DNA from: Gammaproteobacteria bacterium
GTDB lineage: Bacteria; Pseudomonadota; Gammaproteobacteria; SZUA-152
Reading direction: 5' to 3'
NCBI GenBank assembly: GCA_029882975.1
Contig: JAOUJW010000002.1
Coordinates: 62,001-126,000 of the forward strand
DNA: 64,000 nucleotides
Positions 34,868 through 43,805 of the stretch are shown piece by piece (the first letter of the stretch is position 1; each line of letters starts with the position of its first letter). The notes beneath the pieces were generated by a model. That model was given only the letters and a program-made list of their open reading frames with translations, did no database searches and had not been told where the DNA came from. The position numbers were made by a program, and so were the translations under genes.

Positions 34868-35367
34868 ACTCGTTTGATAATTGCATTGTAATTTCTCGCC
34901 AGCCATTCCTCTTGCTCTTCGGTATCCGGCACTTGCACACCTCTTTTATTGGATATATGCATTAAAGCCTCTTTTGGTTTGTATCCGCAATGCAATAACA
35001 CCCCTGCCGCAACTACTCCGGTTCTACCTATACCCGCACGACAGTGAATAACAGTGGTTTTACCAGCTTCAATTTGCCAATAAAGCATTTTTGTAAAATC
35101 TCCAAATTCAACCACTGAATCCGGAACGCCTCTATCTCGAATTGGAAAAGACAAAAATTCCATTCCGTTTTTTTCGGTTAATTGTTTTTCGCGCTGCAAT
35201 CCCACCTCATACGCTTCATGTAACTCGAGAAGTGATACAATTGCTTTGATCCCTTCACTTGCCAATCCTTCAAACTCTTGTTCTATCCATTCACCAGAGA
35301 CGGGCTTGGCCATTACAGCCAAAACGCCACTGCCGATATATTCTACTTTATAAATATCTGGTTTCAT
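34864..35367 (-). CDS. Dual-specificity/tyrosine protein phosphatase-like protein
   Basis: 167 residues, cytoplasmic. The P-loop HCRAGIGRTG (Cys109, Arg115, i.e. CX5R) is intact. Asp78 or Asp83 in 'IRDRGVPDSVV' could serve as the general acid. The order GI-KAIVSLLELHE, FLSFPIRDRG, then the P-loop is that of prokaryotic dual-specificity phosphatases (related to PTP-like DSPc). It opens a tightly overlapping three-gene operon with a 59-aa protein and a SUFU protein. Targets (phosphotyrosine, phosphothreonine or phosphoinositide) cannot be told from sequence. Confidence 0.9.
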   Translation of the reverse strand: MKPDIYKVEYIGSGVLAVMAKPVSGEWIEQEFEGLASEGIKAIVSLLELHEAYEVGLQREKQLTEKNGMEFLSFPIRDRGVPDSVVEFGDFTKMLYWQIEAGKTTVIHCRAGIGRTGVVAAGVLLHCGYKPKEALMHISNKRGVQVPDTEEQEEWLARNYNAIIKRV

Positions 35368-35608
35368 CGACTGGACATCAGTTTGTAAGTACTGCCCTCC
35401 GGGTTATCACTCGCTCGTGTTTTAAATTTCAGTACAAATTTTAACGCCACCCTTGCTATTTACACCTGTAGCTAATGTGATTTTCTAAAAAACCGTAACC
35501 GGGGACCATGTAGTTTTTTACTAATAGGTGCCAAAACAAGCTCTAAATTGATTGCGATACGACCAAACCATTAGTGGTAACCACGTAATTGCGACTGACG
35601 GGTTTAGT

Positions 35609-36121
35609 TTAGTTACCGGCAGAAACAGTAAACTGGATCTCATTGGATACCAACCGGCCGTCCCAAAGTTTTATTCCTTCAAATTGGTTTTTCATCCCTC
35701 GCGTGTCGTATACCGCCTTTGCCATGTACTTACCCGGCACCAAATCATAATACGCCTTGTATTTTTCTCCCTCTTTGACAAAGGACGGCTTTAGATCACG
35801 CAAGTCCATTCGTCTTCCGAAGAATCCTCTGGGACTGACATAGATAACATTTTCTATTAATAATTTTGCTTTGACCAAAGAACCGCGAAACTTTACTTTT
35901 TCACCTTTTTCATTTTCAATCTTAAATACCAACATGTGGTACGGCACATCAAATAGGTTCAACAGATATTGCGACTCATTACCATTGTTTTGCACCTGGA
36001 CTTGGACGCTGGAGCTACCCAAAGAAGTGAGCTGCAGCTCCAAACCCCGCGGTGGTTCTCCGGCGCCAAGCCACGCGGGAATCAGGCACAAACCAATAAA
36101 TAGATATAGTTTCAACGGCAT
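35609..36121 (-). CDS. Secreted Ig-like domain protein
   Basis: 170 residues. Signal peptide to about residue 20 (GLCLIPAWLGA-GE). The mature chain (LELQLTSLGSSSVQVQVQNNGNESQYLLNLFDVPYH..., FRGSLVKAKL, then 'YYDLVPGKYMAKAVYDT') has the strand pattern of the Ig-like domain found before M35-type peptidyl-Lys metalloproteases and of some protease inhibitors. No HExxH is present, so it is not itself a protease. The start overlaps the stop of the iron alcohol dehydrogenase gene by one base (TAATG), so it sits in that operon even though an envelope protein seems out of place there. Confidence 0.72.
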   Translation of the reverse strand: MPLKLYLFIGLCLIPAWLGAGEPPRGLELQLTSLGSSSVQVQVQNNGNESQYLLNLFDVPYHMLVFKIENEKGEKVKFRGSLVKAKLLIENVIYVSPRGFFGRRMDLRDLKPSFVKEGEKYKAYYDLVPGKYMAKAVYDTRGMKNQFEGIKLWDGRLVSNEIQFTVSAGN

Positions 36122-37305
36122 TATGACAGCGAACCGCCCAATGCATGTTCCAAAATTTGGCCGTACTGCTCCGCATCCATTGGTTTGGGATTACCCGCCG
36201 ATGAAGGATCCGCTACTGCTTTCGCTGCTATTTTGGTTATTTCCCCCGACTCGACCCCAATGCCGGTTAGTGTGTGGGGAATCCCAATTTCCTGACGTAA
36301 GGCCAGAACCCAATCGATGACGCCCTCTACTGATTGATTCTGCAAACCCAAAACATGGGCCATGCGTACCATGGCACCGCTAATATAGTCTCTATTATGA
36401 GCCAATACATAGGGCATGAGTATGGCGTTTAACAGGCCGTGGTGAGCGTCGTACATCGCCCCTAGGGGATGAGCCAATGCATGCATACCGCCCAGACCTT
36501 TCTGAAACGCCGTGGCTCCCATCAAGGAAGCACACAGCATATGGCTACGAGCTTGCAAATGATCCGGGTGGGAAACCACCCGCACAAGATTCAGGTCGAT
36601 GAGTCGTATGGCTTCCAACGCTATGCCATCGGCCAGGGGATGATAGCCGGGAGCGCACAGCGCTTCTAGATTGTGAGATAACGCATCCATACCGGTGGCG
36701 GCAGTAACCTCAGGGCTGAGCCCCAGGGTCAATTCAGGATCGGCGATGACAATTCCCGGCATCATATGGGGGTGAAATATTATTTTTTTCAGCTGTGTGT
36801 TTACGTCATTGATGACGGATGCGCGCCCCACTTCCGATCCGGTACCGGCCGTGGTGGGTATGGCTACCACCGGCGCCATGGCAGCAACATTCACCCGAGA
36901 CCAGTTATCACCCACGTCTTCGTAGGCCCAAATGGAGTCTGTTTGCCCTACCATAAGAGCAATGGCCTTACCCGCATCCAAGCTGCTTCCGCCGCCAAGG
37001 GCTATGACGCCATCATGCTTACCCCGGTGATACGCCACTACGCCATCGGATATATTTGCCTCGGTAGGATTGGGCCGAACCTCACTAAAGACCGCCACGC
37101 TCAGCCCGGCCTGTTTTAGCGCAGTACCGGCCCCAGCCACAAATGGCAGTCCCGCCAAACCCTTATCGGTCACTATTAGCGGCGCGCTCATGCCCAGTAA
37201 TTGACAAGCTTGGGGTAAATCCTGAATACGCCCCGGACCAAACCAAATTTTGGTCGGATAGTTCCAATTTCCTGTTACGGATTTTATGAGCTCTTCCAGA
37301 TTCAT
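36121..37305 (-). CDS. Iron-containing alcohol dehydrogenase
   Basis: 394 residues from ATG 37305 (AGAG just upstream); an ATG 36 bp further has no ribosome site. The Rossmann-type half has GGGSSLDAGKAIA; the metal-binding half has the D-x3-H-x-x-E pattern in 'GMDALSHNLEA' and the histidines of GLGGMHALAHPLGAMYDAHHG. This is the group III (iron-activated) ADH family, NAD(P)-dependent. In this operon (glutamine-synthetase-like, aldehyde dehydrogenase, alcohol dehydrogenase) it would oxidise the hydroxyl of a gamma-glutamylated amino alcohol, an inference from context. Confidence 0.93.
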   Translation of the reverse strand: MNLEELIKSVTGNWNYPTKIWFGPGRIQDLPQACQLLGMSAPLIVTDKGLAGLPFVAGAGTALKQAGLSVAVFSEVRPNPTEANISDGVVAYHRGKHDGVIALGGGSSLDAGKAIALMVGQTDSIWAYEDVGDNWSRVNVAAMAPVVAIPTTAGTGSEVGRASVINDVNTQLKKIIFHPHMMPGIVIADPELTLGLSPEVTAATGMDALSHNLEALCAPGYHPLADGIALEAIRLIDLNLVRVVSHPDHLQARSHMLCASLMGATAFQKGLGGMHALAHPLGAMYDAHHGLLNAILMPYVLAHNRDYISGAMVRMAHVLGLQNQSVEGVIDWVLALRQEIGIPHTLTGIGVESGEITKIAAKAVADPSSAGNPKPMDAEQYGQILEHALGGSLS

Positions 37306-37400
37306 TTTCTCTAACCTTTGGGGACCGTGGCCGCCACTCATTGAAATATTAAGTATTGTGTATTAACTCTTACGCAATCGTTATTGATAATATTTAAGAG

Positions 37401-38801
37401 CTAAGAGATTTTTTTGCGCAAATGAAATGATTTGGGACGGCTTAGGTGTTCATAGGCAATTTCTGATAATGAACAACCTGTCCCTGACATTTTACAACCG
37501 GTCCAACTCAATGCCGGATCCAGGTAATCACAACGGTTCATAAACCAGGTGCCGGTATGGACCTGCTGCCCCAATGTAAAAGCAGCAGCATCGTCTTGGG
37601 TCCAGACGGATGCGGTCAACCCATAGTGGGAGTCATTCATCAACTCCACCGCTTGTGCGTCCGAATTTACCGGCATAATTCCCACTACCGGCCCAAAAGT
37701 CTCTTCCCGCATCACGTCCATAGCGTGATTTACGTTGACTAACACCTGGGGTGGCATATACAGCCCCGACGGTTGATCTGTAGGGAAGTCTTCCGGCGCA
37801 ATACAGGCCTGCGCCCCCTGTTGTAAGGCTTGTTGAATATGCGTTTGGACTCTTTGAACCGCCCTGGCGTTGACCACCGGACCCAAAGTGGTCTCTGGCA
37901 ACAGGGGATTGCCCAGGCGATATTGTTTAACCAAGGCCACAAAACGCTGAGTAAATTCCTCATACAGTTCTTGGTGTACGTATATACGCTCGATGCCACA
38001 ACAGGATTGCCCTGAGTTAAAAAAAGCACCGTCCACCAGATTGGCAACGGTAAATTCCAAATCTGCATCGGCGCGCACGTAGGCCGGGTCTTTACCCCCC
38101 AGTTCCATGGTGCTACCGATAAAGCGCTCGCCCAAAGCTTGATGCAGACTTTGACCTCCCGCCACCGAGCCGGTAAACACAAGAAAATCCACTTTCGGGT
38201 GCTTAACCAAAGCTTCTGTGTCCCCGTGAGTTAACAACACGGATTGAAACACCCCTTCGGGAACTCCCGCTTGATTCAGCGCCTCTTGCAACCGTTCACC
38301 GCACAATGGTGTTTGTGATGAAGCTTTCATGATCATGGTGTTACCCGCCATCAATGCGGGAATCAGGGCATTCACAGCTGTGAGTAAAGGGTAGTTCCAC
38401 GGTACCACGGCAAATACCAACCCCAGAGGCCGACGCTGAATCAATCGTTGGAAATCAGGAGATTGTTCAACAGTAATATCTTGCAGCTTGTTTGGCGCAA
38501 TCTCCACCATGGTGCGCGCTCGTTCGGCAAATCCCTTTAACTCACCCGGTGTATATTGAAGTGGTCGCCCCATTTGCCAAGTGATTTCTTCAGCAATGTC
38601 TTGAGCATGTTGTAACATCCAATCCACGGCTTTTAGACACAAGGTTGCCCGCTGCTCAATCGGGGTCGCAGCCCATTGAGTCTGCGCTTGGCAGCCGTTA
38701 TTCAAGGCCTGTTCAATTTGGTGTTGATTAAAATATTCCCGATGTATATAGACACTACCATCCACAGGGGAAATCACTTGTAGAGACTGTTTAGTGGTCA
38801 T
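37401..38801 (-). CDS. NAD(P)-dependent aldehyde dehydrogenase
   Basis: 466 residues. Cofactor segment VPWNYPLL and FTGSVAGGQ, the general base Glu233 in MELGGKDP, and the catalytic Cys267 in NSGQSCCG are all intact. C-terminal 'EETFGPVVGIM' and NDSHYGLTASVWT are the usual family motifs. It would oxidise an aldehyde to the acid; with the neighbouring gamma-glutamyl ligase and alcohol dehydrogenase the natural substrate may be a gamma-glutamyl-amino-aldehyde, as with PuuC. It lies 60 bp from the ligase gene and 95 bp from the alcohol dehydrogenase gene, same strand. Confidence 0.94.
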   Translation of the reverse strand: MTTKQSLQVISPVDGSVYIHREYFNQHQIEQALNNGCQAQTQWAATPIEQRATLCLKAVDWMLQHAQDIAEEITWQMGRPLQYTPGELKGFAERARTMVEIAPNKLQDITVEQSPDFQRLIQRRPLGLVFAVVPWNYPLLTAVNALIPALMAGNTMIMKASSQTPLCGERLQEALNQAGVPEGVFQSVLLTHGDTEALVKHPKVDFLVFTGSVAGGQSLHQALGERFIGSTMELGGKDPAYVRADADLEFTVANLVDGAFFNSGQSCCGIERIYVHQELYEEFTQRFVALVKQYRLGNPLLPETTLGPVVNARAVQRVQTHIQQALQQGAQACIAPEDFPTDQPSGLYMPPQVLVNVNHAMDVMREETFGPVVGIMPVNSDAQAVELMNDSHYGLTASVWTQDDAAAFTLGQQVHTGTWFMNRCDYLDPALSWTGCKMSGTGCSLSEIAYEHLSRPKSFHLRKKIS

Positions 38802-38861
38802 AGTGGAAGCTCATATCCAGAATGCATGAGAGTTAATACATGAATCGTGTAGAGTGTATGG

Positions 38862-40229
38862 CTAGATAATTTCAAAATAGCGTTCCAACTCCCAGTCTGT
38901 GATGTGCTTGCGGAACTCTCGCTCCTCCCAATCACGACTGGCGGCAAAATGATCCACAAAGTTTGCGCCGAACATGTCGTTGGCCGCATCCGAAGCACGC
39001 AAGCGTTGTGCCGAATCCCACAGGGTACTGGGAAGCTGCAGTTGTTCCGGAAAGGACACGTCGTAAGCGTTACCCACCACGGCTGCCTGCGGTTCGATGC
39101 GGTTTTTTATGCCCCACAAACCTGAAGCTAAAGCGGCAGCTAAAGCCAGGTAGGGATTGGCATCAGAAGCAGCCACTCGATATTCCACCCGCTGGGATTT
39201 CTCATTTCCGGGAATGACTCGCAGGGCGCAGGTACGGTTTTCCACTCCCCAACTCGCCGCTGTGGGTGCCCAGAAACCGGGAACCAAACGAGTATAGGAG
39301 TTCACCGTGGGAGCGATCATGGCTAACAGCTCCGGCATCAACTGCTGTTGACCTCCGAGAAAATAGCGCATGGTCTCACTCATGCAATAGTTCTGGGATG
39401 CGTCGTAAAACACAGACTGCCCCTTTGAATCTTTGAGTGACACATGAATATGACCACTTTGCCCCGGCCAGTCCGCAGACCACTTAGCCATGAAGGTAAT
39501 CATTTTACCCATTCGCTGCGCCGCCACTTTTGCAAAAGTTTTAAACAACGCAGCCTTATCCGCCGCCTGTACCGCCGAGTCTACGGCAATGGCTGCCTCC
39601 AGCACTCCCGGGCCGGTTTCTTCGTGCAAGCCTTCCAGCGGAAAATCCATCCCCTCGCACATATCTAATAAGCTTTGGTACACATCACTATCCACAGAGT
39701 TTCGTAACACGGAATACCCAAAATAGCCCGGGGCCATGGGTTGCAACTGATGATAGTTTTTCTCACGGATACTTTGCCGTGTCTCGTTAAACACAAAGAA
39801 CTCATACTCAAACGCCGCTTGAGCGTGAAACCCCATCTCTTCACACTGCTGTACCACACGGCGCAATACTGCCCGAGGACAAATCTGTTCCGCTTCTGCA
39901 GCAAATTCCGCCATAAACAACAGCTGATTGTCTTCATATACCAGATTGCGACAGGTGTGGGGTAACAGGCGTGTGGGCGCATCAGGATAGCCGGTGTGCC
40001 ATCCGGTATAGCTGACATTGTCGTACAATTGGTCTTTGGAGTCCCACCCCAATATCACATCACAAAACCCAAAACCGTGGTCCAGTGCGGAGAAGAATTT
40101 GTCACGCGACATATATTTGCCCCGCATGATGCCATCCATATCAAAAATACCAACTTTGACATGGGTTAACTTACGATCCATAACAATCTGGCGTGCGTCA
40201 TCTGCGGTGCGTACGTCTCTGGCATCCAT
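38862..40229 (-). CDS. Glutamine synthetase-like gamma-glutamyl ligase (PuuA/GlnA3-4 type)
   Basis: 455 residues. It is a full GS fold: a beta-grasp N-terminus (LTHVKVGIFDMDGIMRGKYM), FEYEFFVF with metal-binding glutamates, GHIHVSLKD in place of the NGSGMH loop, NSYTRLVPGFWAPTAASWGVENR, and EYRVAASDANPYLALAA at the C-terminus. The deviations from housekeeping GlnA (no tyrosine-adenylylation loop, altered ammonium-site region) match the gamma-glutamylpolyamine/ethanolamine ligases. It would couple glutamate to an amine at the cost of ATP. It heads a minus-strand operon with an aldehyde dehydrogenase and an iron alcohol dehydrogenase, and is divergent from a class I amidotransferase. Confidence 0.9.
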   Translation of the reverse strand: MDARDVRTADDARQIVMDRKLTHVKVGIFDMDGIMRGKYMSRDKFFSALDHGFGFCDVILGWDSKDQLYDNVSYTGWHTGYPDAPTRLLPHTCRNLVYEDNQLLFMAEFAAEAEQICPRAVLRRVVQQCEEMGFHAQAAFEYEFFVFNETRQSIREKNYHQLQPMAPGYFGYSVLRNSVDSDVYQSLLDMCEGMDFPLEGLHEETGPGVLEAAIAVDSAVQAADKAALFKTFAKVAAQRMGKMITFMAKWSADWPGQSGHIHVSLKDSKGQSVFYDASQNYCMSETMRYFLGGQQQLMPELLAMIAPTVNSYTRLVPGFWAPTAASWGVENRTCALRVIPGNEKSQRVEYRVAASDANPYLALAAALASGLWGIKNRIEPQAAVVGNAYDVSFPEQLQLPSTLWDSAQRLRASDAANDMFGANFVDHFAASRDWEEREFRKHITDWELERYFEII

Positions 40230-40371
40230 AGGCAGTCCTCTATAATTTTTCTATTGCCATTTTTCCAGTTGCTATTGTTAGTTTAGTTGAATCCATCCCG
40301 ACCGGCGTATAGTGTTATGATGACGCATTGGATTTACCGGCACGTCGACTGGCCGTTTTTTATTCAACTTT

Positions 40372-40410
40372 TAATAACCATAGCTAATAACCATAGCTAA
40401 TAACCATAGT
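40372..40410. repeat. Three tandem 13-bp repeats in the divergent promoter region
   Basis: TAATAACCATAGC occurs three times head to tail (the third ends in T), at 40372, 40385 and 40398. It lies 30 bp before the amidotransferase start and about 140 bp from the ligase start. It may be an operator array or simple slippage. Confidence 0.85.
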
Positions 40411-40440
40411 CGCAAACCAAAATAGCCACGAGTAAAGTCC

Positions 40441-41139
40441 ATGACTAAAATCGGCATATTGCAATTTGATTCTGTGTTGCCTCAATATCAAGACCGTTTC
40501 GGCGATTACCCGGATATGATTGTGAGGCTATTGCAACAATCAGACCCAAGTTTACAGTTTCACACCTATGACGTGGTACAAGGCCGGTATCCGCAACCTC
40601 AGGAATGTTCTGCATATATCACCACCGGTAGTAAAGACAGTGTTTACGATCCCCTACCCTGGATGGAGAAGTTTAGCGGCTTTATCCACCGTCTACATGA
40701 ACAACAAGTGAAACTGGTGGCTATTTGCTTTGGTCATCAATTGGTCGCGGAATTGTTTGGGGGTAAAACCCAGGAGGCTAACCAGGGCTGGGGCGTGGGG
40801 GTGGCGCAAAACCGAGTGGTGCAAACCTGCACCTGGATGCAGCCGTCACAAGATAGCTTCAACCTGGTGGTGTCTCACAAAGACCAAGTGGTGCAATTGC
40901 CAAAAGGTGCCCAATTGTTGGCGCGCAGTGACTTTTGCCCTCACTTTATGTATCTCATGGATACTTTTCTGTGTCTGCAAGGTCACCCGGAGTTCAGCAA
41001 AGAATACGGACGTACTATGATGCAACATCGACAGGATAAACTGGGGCCATCGGTTTACGCACAAGGGATAGAATCTTTGAACCGGGAGGCCCATGATCAA
41101 TTGTTAAGCCAATGGATCAGCAACTTTCTGAGAAACTGA
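40441..41139 (+). CDS. Class I glutamine amidotransferase / gamma-glutamyl hydrolase-like
   Basis: 232 residues. Triad: Cys96 in AICFGHQ, His182 and Glu184 in QGHPEFS. N-terminal MTKIGILQFDSVLPQY and GSKDSVYDPLPWM match the free-standing GMP-synthase-like amidotransferases. It would hydrolyse glutamine or, given its divergent neighbours, a gamma-glutamyl amide. It is read away from the ligase gene across a 211-bp region with three 13-bp repeats. In PuuD-type systems the enzyme releases glutamate from the final gamma-glutamyl acid; that role is inferred here from context. Confidence 0.9.
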   Translation: MTKIGILQFDSVLPQYQDRFGDYPDMIVRLLQQSDPSLQFHTYDVVQGRYPQPQECSAYITTGSKDSVYDPLPWMEKFSGFIHRLHEQQVKLVAICFGHQLVAELFGGKTQEANQGWGVGVAQNRVVQTCTWMQPSQDSFNLVVSHKDQVVQLPKGAQLLARSDFCPHFMYLMDTFLCLQGHPEFSKEYGRTMMQHRQDKLGPSVYAQGIESLNREAHDQLLSQWISNFLRN

Positions 41140-41170
41140 GGTTGTGGAATATATGTAAGTTACGGCGAAC

Positions 41171-41629
41171 TTAAGCCGATTTGGCCGATTTGCTTTTTTT
41201 GTCCCGCAACGGGAAAATCAAGTAACTGCCTTCTTGATTGAACGTAGGCCCAAATCCCAGTTTTCCCGACCGCAGTTGATAAGGCGTCAACCTGACCATA
41301 GAATAGCGCTGACAATGATCCAGATTTATGGCGATGGTTTCCATTTTATGATTACCGCCGGGTGGTACCGCGCGACTATCAAACACCATAGCCGTCGCAA
41401 CGTATTTTCCTGAGCCGGCACCAAATTGCAGTTTCTTAGTTAAGTAATTCACCACATCGTGGGGATCGGGAAATTCTTCTTCCCCCTGGTACTCAATGAG
41501 CACAATTTGCCGCTCGTGGGTCAAGCCGGCAGCAAAGGGTAAAAACTCGCGAAATTGTTCCAGTGCGCGAGATGCTACGCCAAATACATGACTTTCCAAA
41601 ACACTCACATCGGTTTTTATGTCACCCAT
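41171..41629 (-). CDS. Uncharacterised protein next to the spermidine-synthase-like gene
   Basis: 152 residues, no signal or membrane helix. Visible features: 'AFFPFAAGLTHERQIVLIEYQG'-like strands, a loop with VFDSRAVPPGGNHKMETIAINLDHCQ, and a terminal basic tail (KKSKSAKSA). It is the last gene of the minus-strand run that includes SPFH, DUF4178, DUF350 and the spermidine-synthase-like gene, 60 bp after the latter. I recognise no named family. Association with that assembly is by position only. Confidence 0.7.
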   Translation of the reverse strand: MGDIKTDVSVLESHVFGVASRALEQFREFLPFAAGLTHERQIVLIEYQGEEEFPDPHDVVNYLTKKLQFGAGSGKYVATAMVFDSRAVPPGGNHKMETIAINLDHCQRYSMVRLTPYQLRSGKLGFGPTFNQEGSYLIFPLRDKKSKSAKSA

Positions 41630-41689
41630 ACCGCTTCCCCGTCAACCTATTCCATTACGTTGATTATTAAAAGATTTATAAAACCACCG

Positions 41690-43243
41690 CTAATGAAACC
41701 ACCGTTTCCAACCGGCGGCATAGTATGCTGCCAGCTTATGCGAATCGATGGTATTGATTTGCACATCAGTCTCTGTCATGTCCGGTGGAAAAATCACCAT
41801 TGAAGTCAACGTAGCCGCATCCAAAAATTTCGTTTCTACATTAATGCTAATATCGGACGCTCTGGGCGGGAGTGTAGAGGCAATCACAAAACCCCACTCC
41901 CCGAAACTGGGCACGTAGGCATGATAAGGCAGGGTGCTAAGCTGAGTATTAAGAGATACCGATGAGGGAGTTTCCTGTAAGGTTTTGTTTATACACCAAA
42001 AAGCGTCCCTGGCGTACATGGGAGAAGTGGCTTGGGTTACCATATGACCACCAGCCCCTAAACGATTGGCCAATAGTTTGTAAAAACTTCGTGAATACAA
42101 TTTGCTTAGGCTCAGCTGGCTGGGATCAGGAAGATCGATAATGACTACATCAAAAAACTCGCGGCTTTGTTCCACATATTTCCAGGCATCTTGATTGACG
42201 ATATGTACTTTGGGATCACGCAAGGCTTGTTGGTTAAGGCGATACAGCATGGGGTTATCCCGAAACAGGCGAGTGATTTCCGGGTCCAAATCCACCAAGG
42301 TGATACGATCCACATCCGAATATTTCAACAATTCCCGCACCGCCAAACCGTCTCCCCCTCCCAGCACCAACACCTCGTTATGGCGCCGGGCCAGAGACAT
42401 CACCGGGTGTACTAAGGACTCGTGATAGCGGTACTCATCCAGACTGTTAAACTGCAAATTCCCATTAATAAATAGACTGAACACGTCTCCATCACGAGTC
42501 ACCACGATATCCTGATAGGATGTGGTTTTGGAAAATATAATTTCACCTGTATACAGTCGTGATTGAAAAAAACCGGTAATGTCCTTCACAAAATAAAAAC
42601 CCACCCCCAGTAGCAAGGCGGCAGCCACTACACCGAGTGATAACTTATGCATCCCCTTAAGGGAATCCCTGAACGTATACAGACCCAAGCCGGAGACAAA
42701 TACATTTAAACAACCGAACAACAAAGCACTGCGAAAGATTCCTAACTGTGGCACCAGTATGATCGGAAATAACAGCGATGCGGCTAAGGCGCCCAGGTAG
42801 TCTGCAGTCAACACATTGGACACATTAAGCCGCAACACCTGATATTCTTTAAGCAGGCGAATCACGATGGGAATTTCGCATCCCACCAAAGCACCGATGG
42901 AAACGGAAATCAAAAACAAGATCAATTGATAATTGTTGACGTAGGTAAATGCATAAAACAGAGCAAACGCACTGAATCCACCAATAAGACCAATAACGAT
43001 TTGCAAAGTGATAAAAGTTTCGGCCAGTGACGCAGTCACGAAGCGAGACAAATAAGACCCCACCCCCATCGCCGCCATAAACAAGCCAATAACAATCGAA
43101 AATTGATAAACTGAGTCGCCCAATAAATAGCTGGACACGGTTCCAGCCAACAATTCATATATCAATCCGCACACAGCAATAACAAAGGTGGCAAACAATA
43201 AAGCCGTGTTGGCCCTGTCATCCACTTTTGCCGTTATACCCAT
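41690..43243 (-). CDS. Membrane-fused polyamine aminopropyltransferase-like protein
   Basis: 517 residues. The N-terminal 210 residues are seven hydrophobic helices (from ALLFATFVIAVCGLIYELLA). The C-terminal half is a spermidine-synthase-type fold: the decarboxylated-SAM/SAM loop EVLVLGGGDGLAVRELL near residue 293, TLVDLDPEI, and the catalytic-region segment FDVVIIDLPDPSQ. Membrane-fused members occur beside DUF350 and DUF4178 genes in many bacteria, where a lipid or envelope substrate has been proposed rather than free polyamines. It precedes the 152-residue gene and follows DUF350 by 100 bp. Confidence 0.9.
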   Translation of the reverse strand: MGITAKVDDRANTALLFATFVIAVCGLIYELLAGTVSSYLLGDSVYQFSIVIGLFMAAMGVGSYLSRFVTASLAETFITLQIVIGLIGGFSAFALFYAFTYVNNYQLILFLISVSIGALVGCEIPIVIRLLKEYQVLRLNVSNVLTADYLGALAASLLFPIILVPQLGIFRSALLFGCLNVFVSGLGLYTFRDSLKGMHKLSLGVVAAALLLGVGFYFVKDITGFFQSRLYTGEIIFSKTTSYQDIVVTRDGDVFSLFINGNLQFNSLDEYRYHESLVHPVMSLARRHNEVLVLGGGDGLAVRELLKYSDVDRITLVDLDPEITRLFRDNPMLYRLNQQALRDPKVHIVNQDAWKYVEQSREFFDVVIIDLPDPSQLSLSKLYSRSFYKLLANRLGAGGHMVTQATSPMYARDAFWCINKTLQETPSSVSLNTQLSTLPYHAYVPSFGEWGFVIASTLPPRASDISINVETKFLDAATLTSMVIFPPDMTETDVQINTIDSHKLAAYYAAGWKRWFH

Positions 43244-43343
43244 ATCACCACCCTATTTCCTGCATTATTTACCACCGAATTTTGAACTGCTCTCTTGAAC
43301 AACTGATGCAGTCGTATTACGTCAAATCCGGTATACAGCAGGC

Positions 43344-43568
43344 TTATTTTATCGCTGCGGCAATGATGATAGACAATGCAATCATCATGGAGCCAATTAT
43401 CACGCCCAAGGCCACATTGTGATCCTCACCAATTTCTTTATGAATGGAATAGGGAGTCAGCTTGTCAAATACCAAAAACGCCAGACCGAAAATTAAAATG
43501 CCGATCAGACTGTACACTACCGTCGACACAATGGGTGCAAAATGCAACTCGCTGATTAATGTGTCCAT
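43344..43568 (-). CDS. DUF350 two-helix membrane protein
   Basis: 74 residues with two transmembrane helices (about 12-35 and 50-73). The loop motif LTPYSIHKEIGEDHNVALGVIIGSMMIALSII matches the DUF350 repeat unit (E-x-x-N-x-A-x-G/A). Full DUF350 proteins carry two units, so this is a half-length member, likely acting as a dimer. It lies inside the DUF4178/SPFH/spermidine-synthase-like gene set that is conserved around DUF350 in other bacteria. Biochemical function unknown. Confidence 0.88.
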   Translation of the reverse strand: MDTLISELHFAPIVSTVVYSLIGILIFGLAFLVFDKLTPYSIHKEIGEDHNVALGVIIGSMMIALSIIIAAAIK

Positions 43569-43640
43569 TATTTGCTCCTTCGCAAAATAAATAATAGAAC
43601 CTATGTCAAATCTATCAAAACCAATGTTTTGAATGAATTT

Positions 43641-43805
43641 TTATTTACCACCACCAAAGCCGCCACGTACACCGCGATGAGTACTACCCTGTCGTACGCT
43701 GTGCTTTTCGATGGAGGGCTCCATCACATTGACATCATACAGAGTCATATAGGCAGCCCCGGCGGTCAAACTAAAAAACATAGCCATGAGGAATTTAGTC
43801 ATCAT
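43641..43805 (-). CDS. Small membrane-anchored protein overlapping the DUF4178 gene
   Basis: 54 residues from ATG 43805, with ATG 43802 as an alternative. The start lies inside the end of the upstream DUF4178 gene (11-bp overlap) with GAGG as ribosome site. One N-terminal helix (FLMAMFFSLTAGAAYMTLYDV), then a basic Gly-rich tail (TTHRGVRGGFGGGK-like). No family recognised. Its position between DUF4178 and DUF350 implies membership of the same membrane assembly. Confidence 0.68.
   Translation of the reverse strand: MMTKFLMAMFFSLTAGAAYMTLYDVNVMEPSIEKHSVRQGSTHRGVRGGFGGGK

Noticed and set aside
40372-40410. Iteron-type replication origin
   Set aside because: Only three 13-bp units, no Rep gene and no AT-rich unwinding region. 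The promoter context is sufficient explanation.
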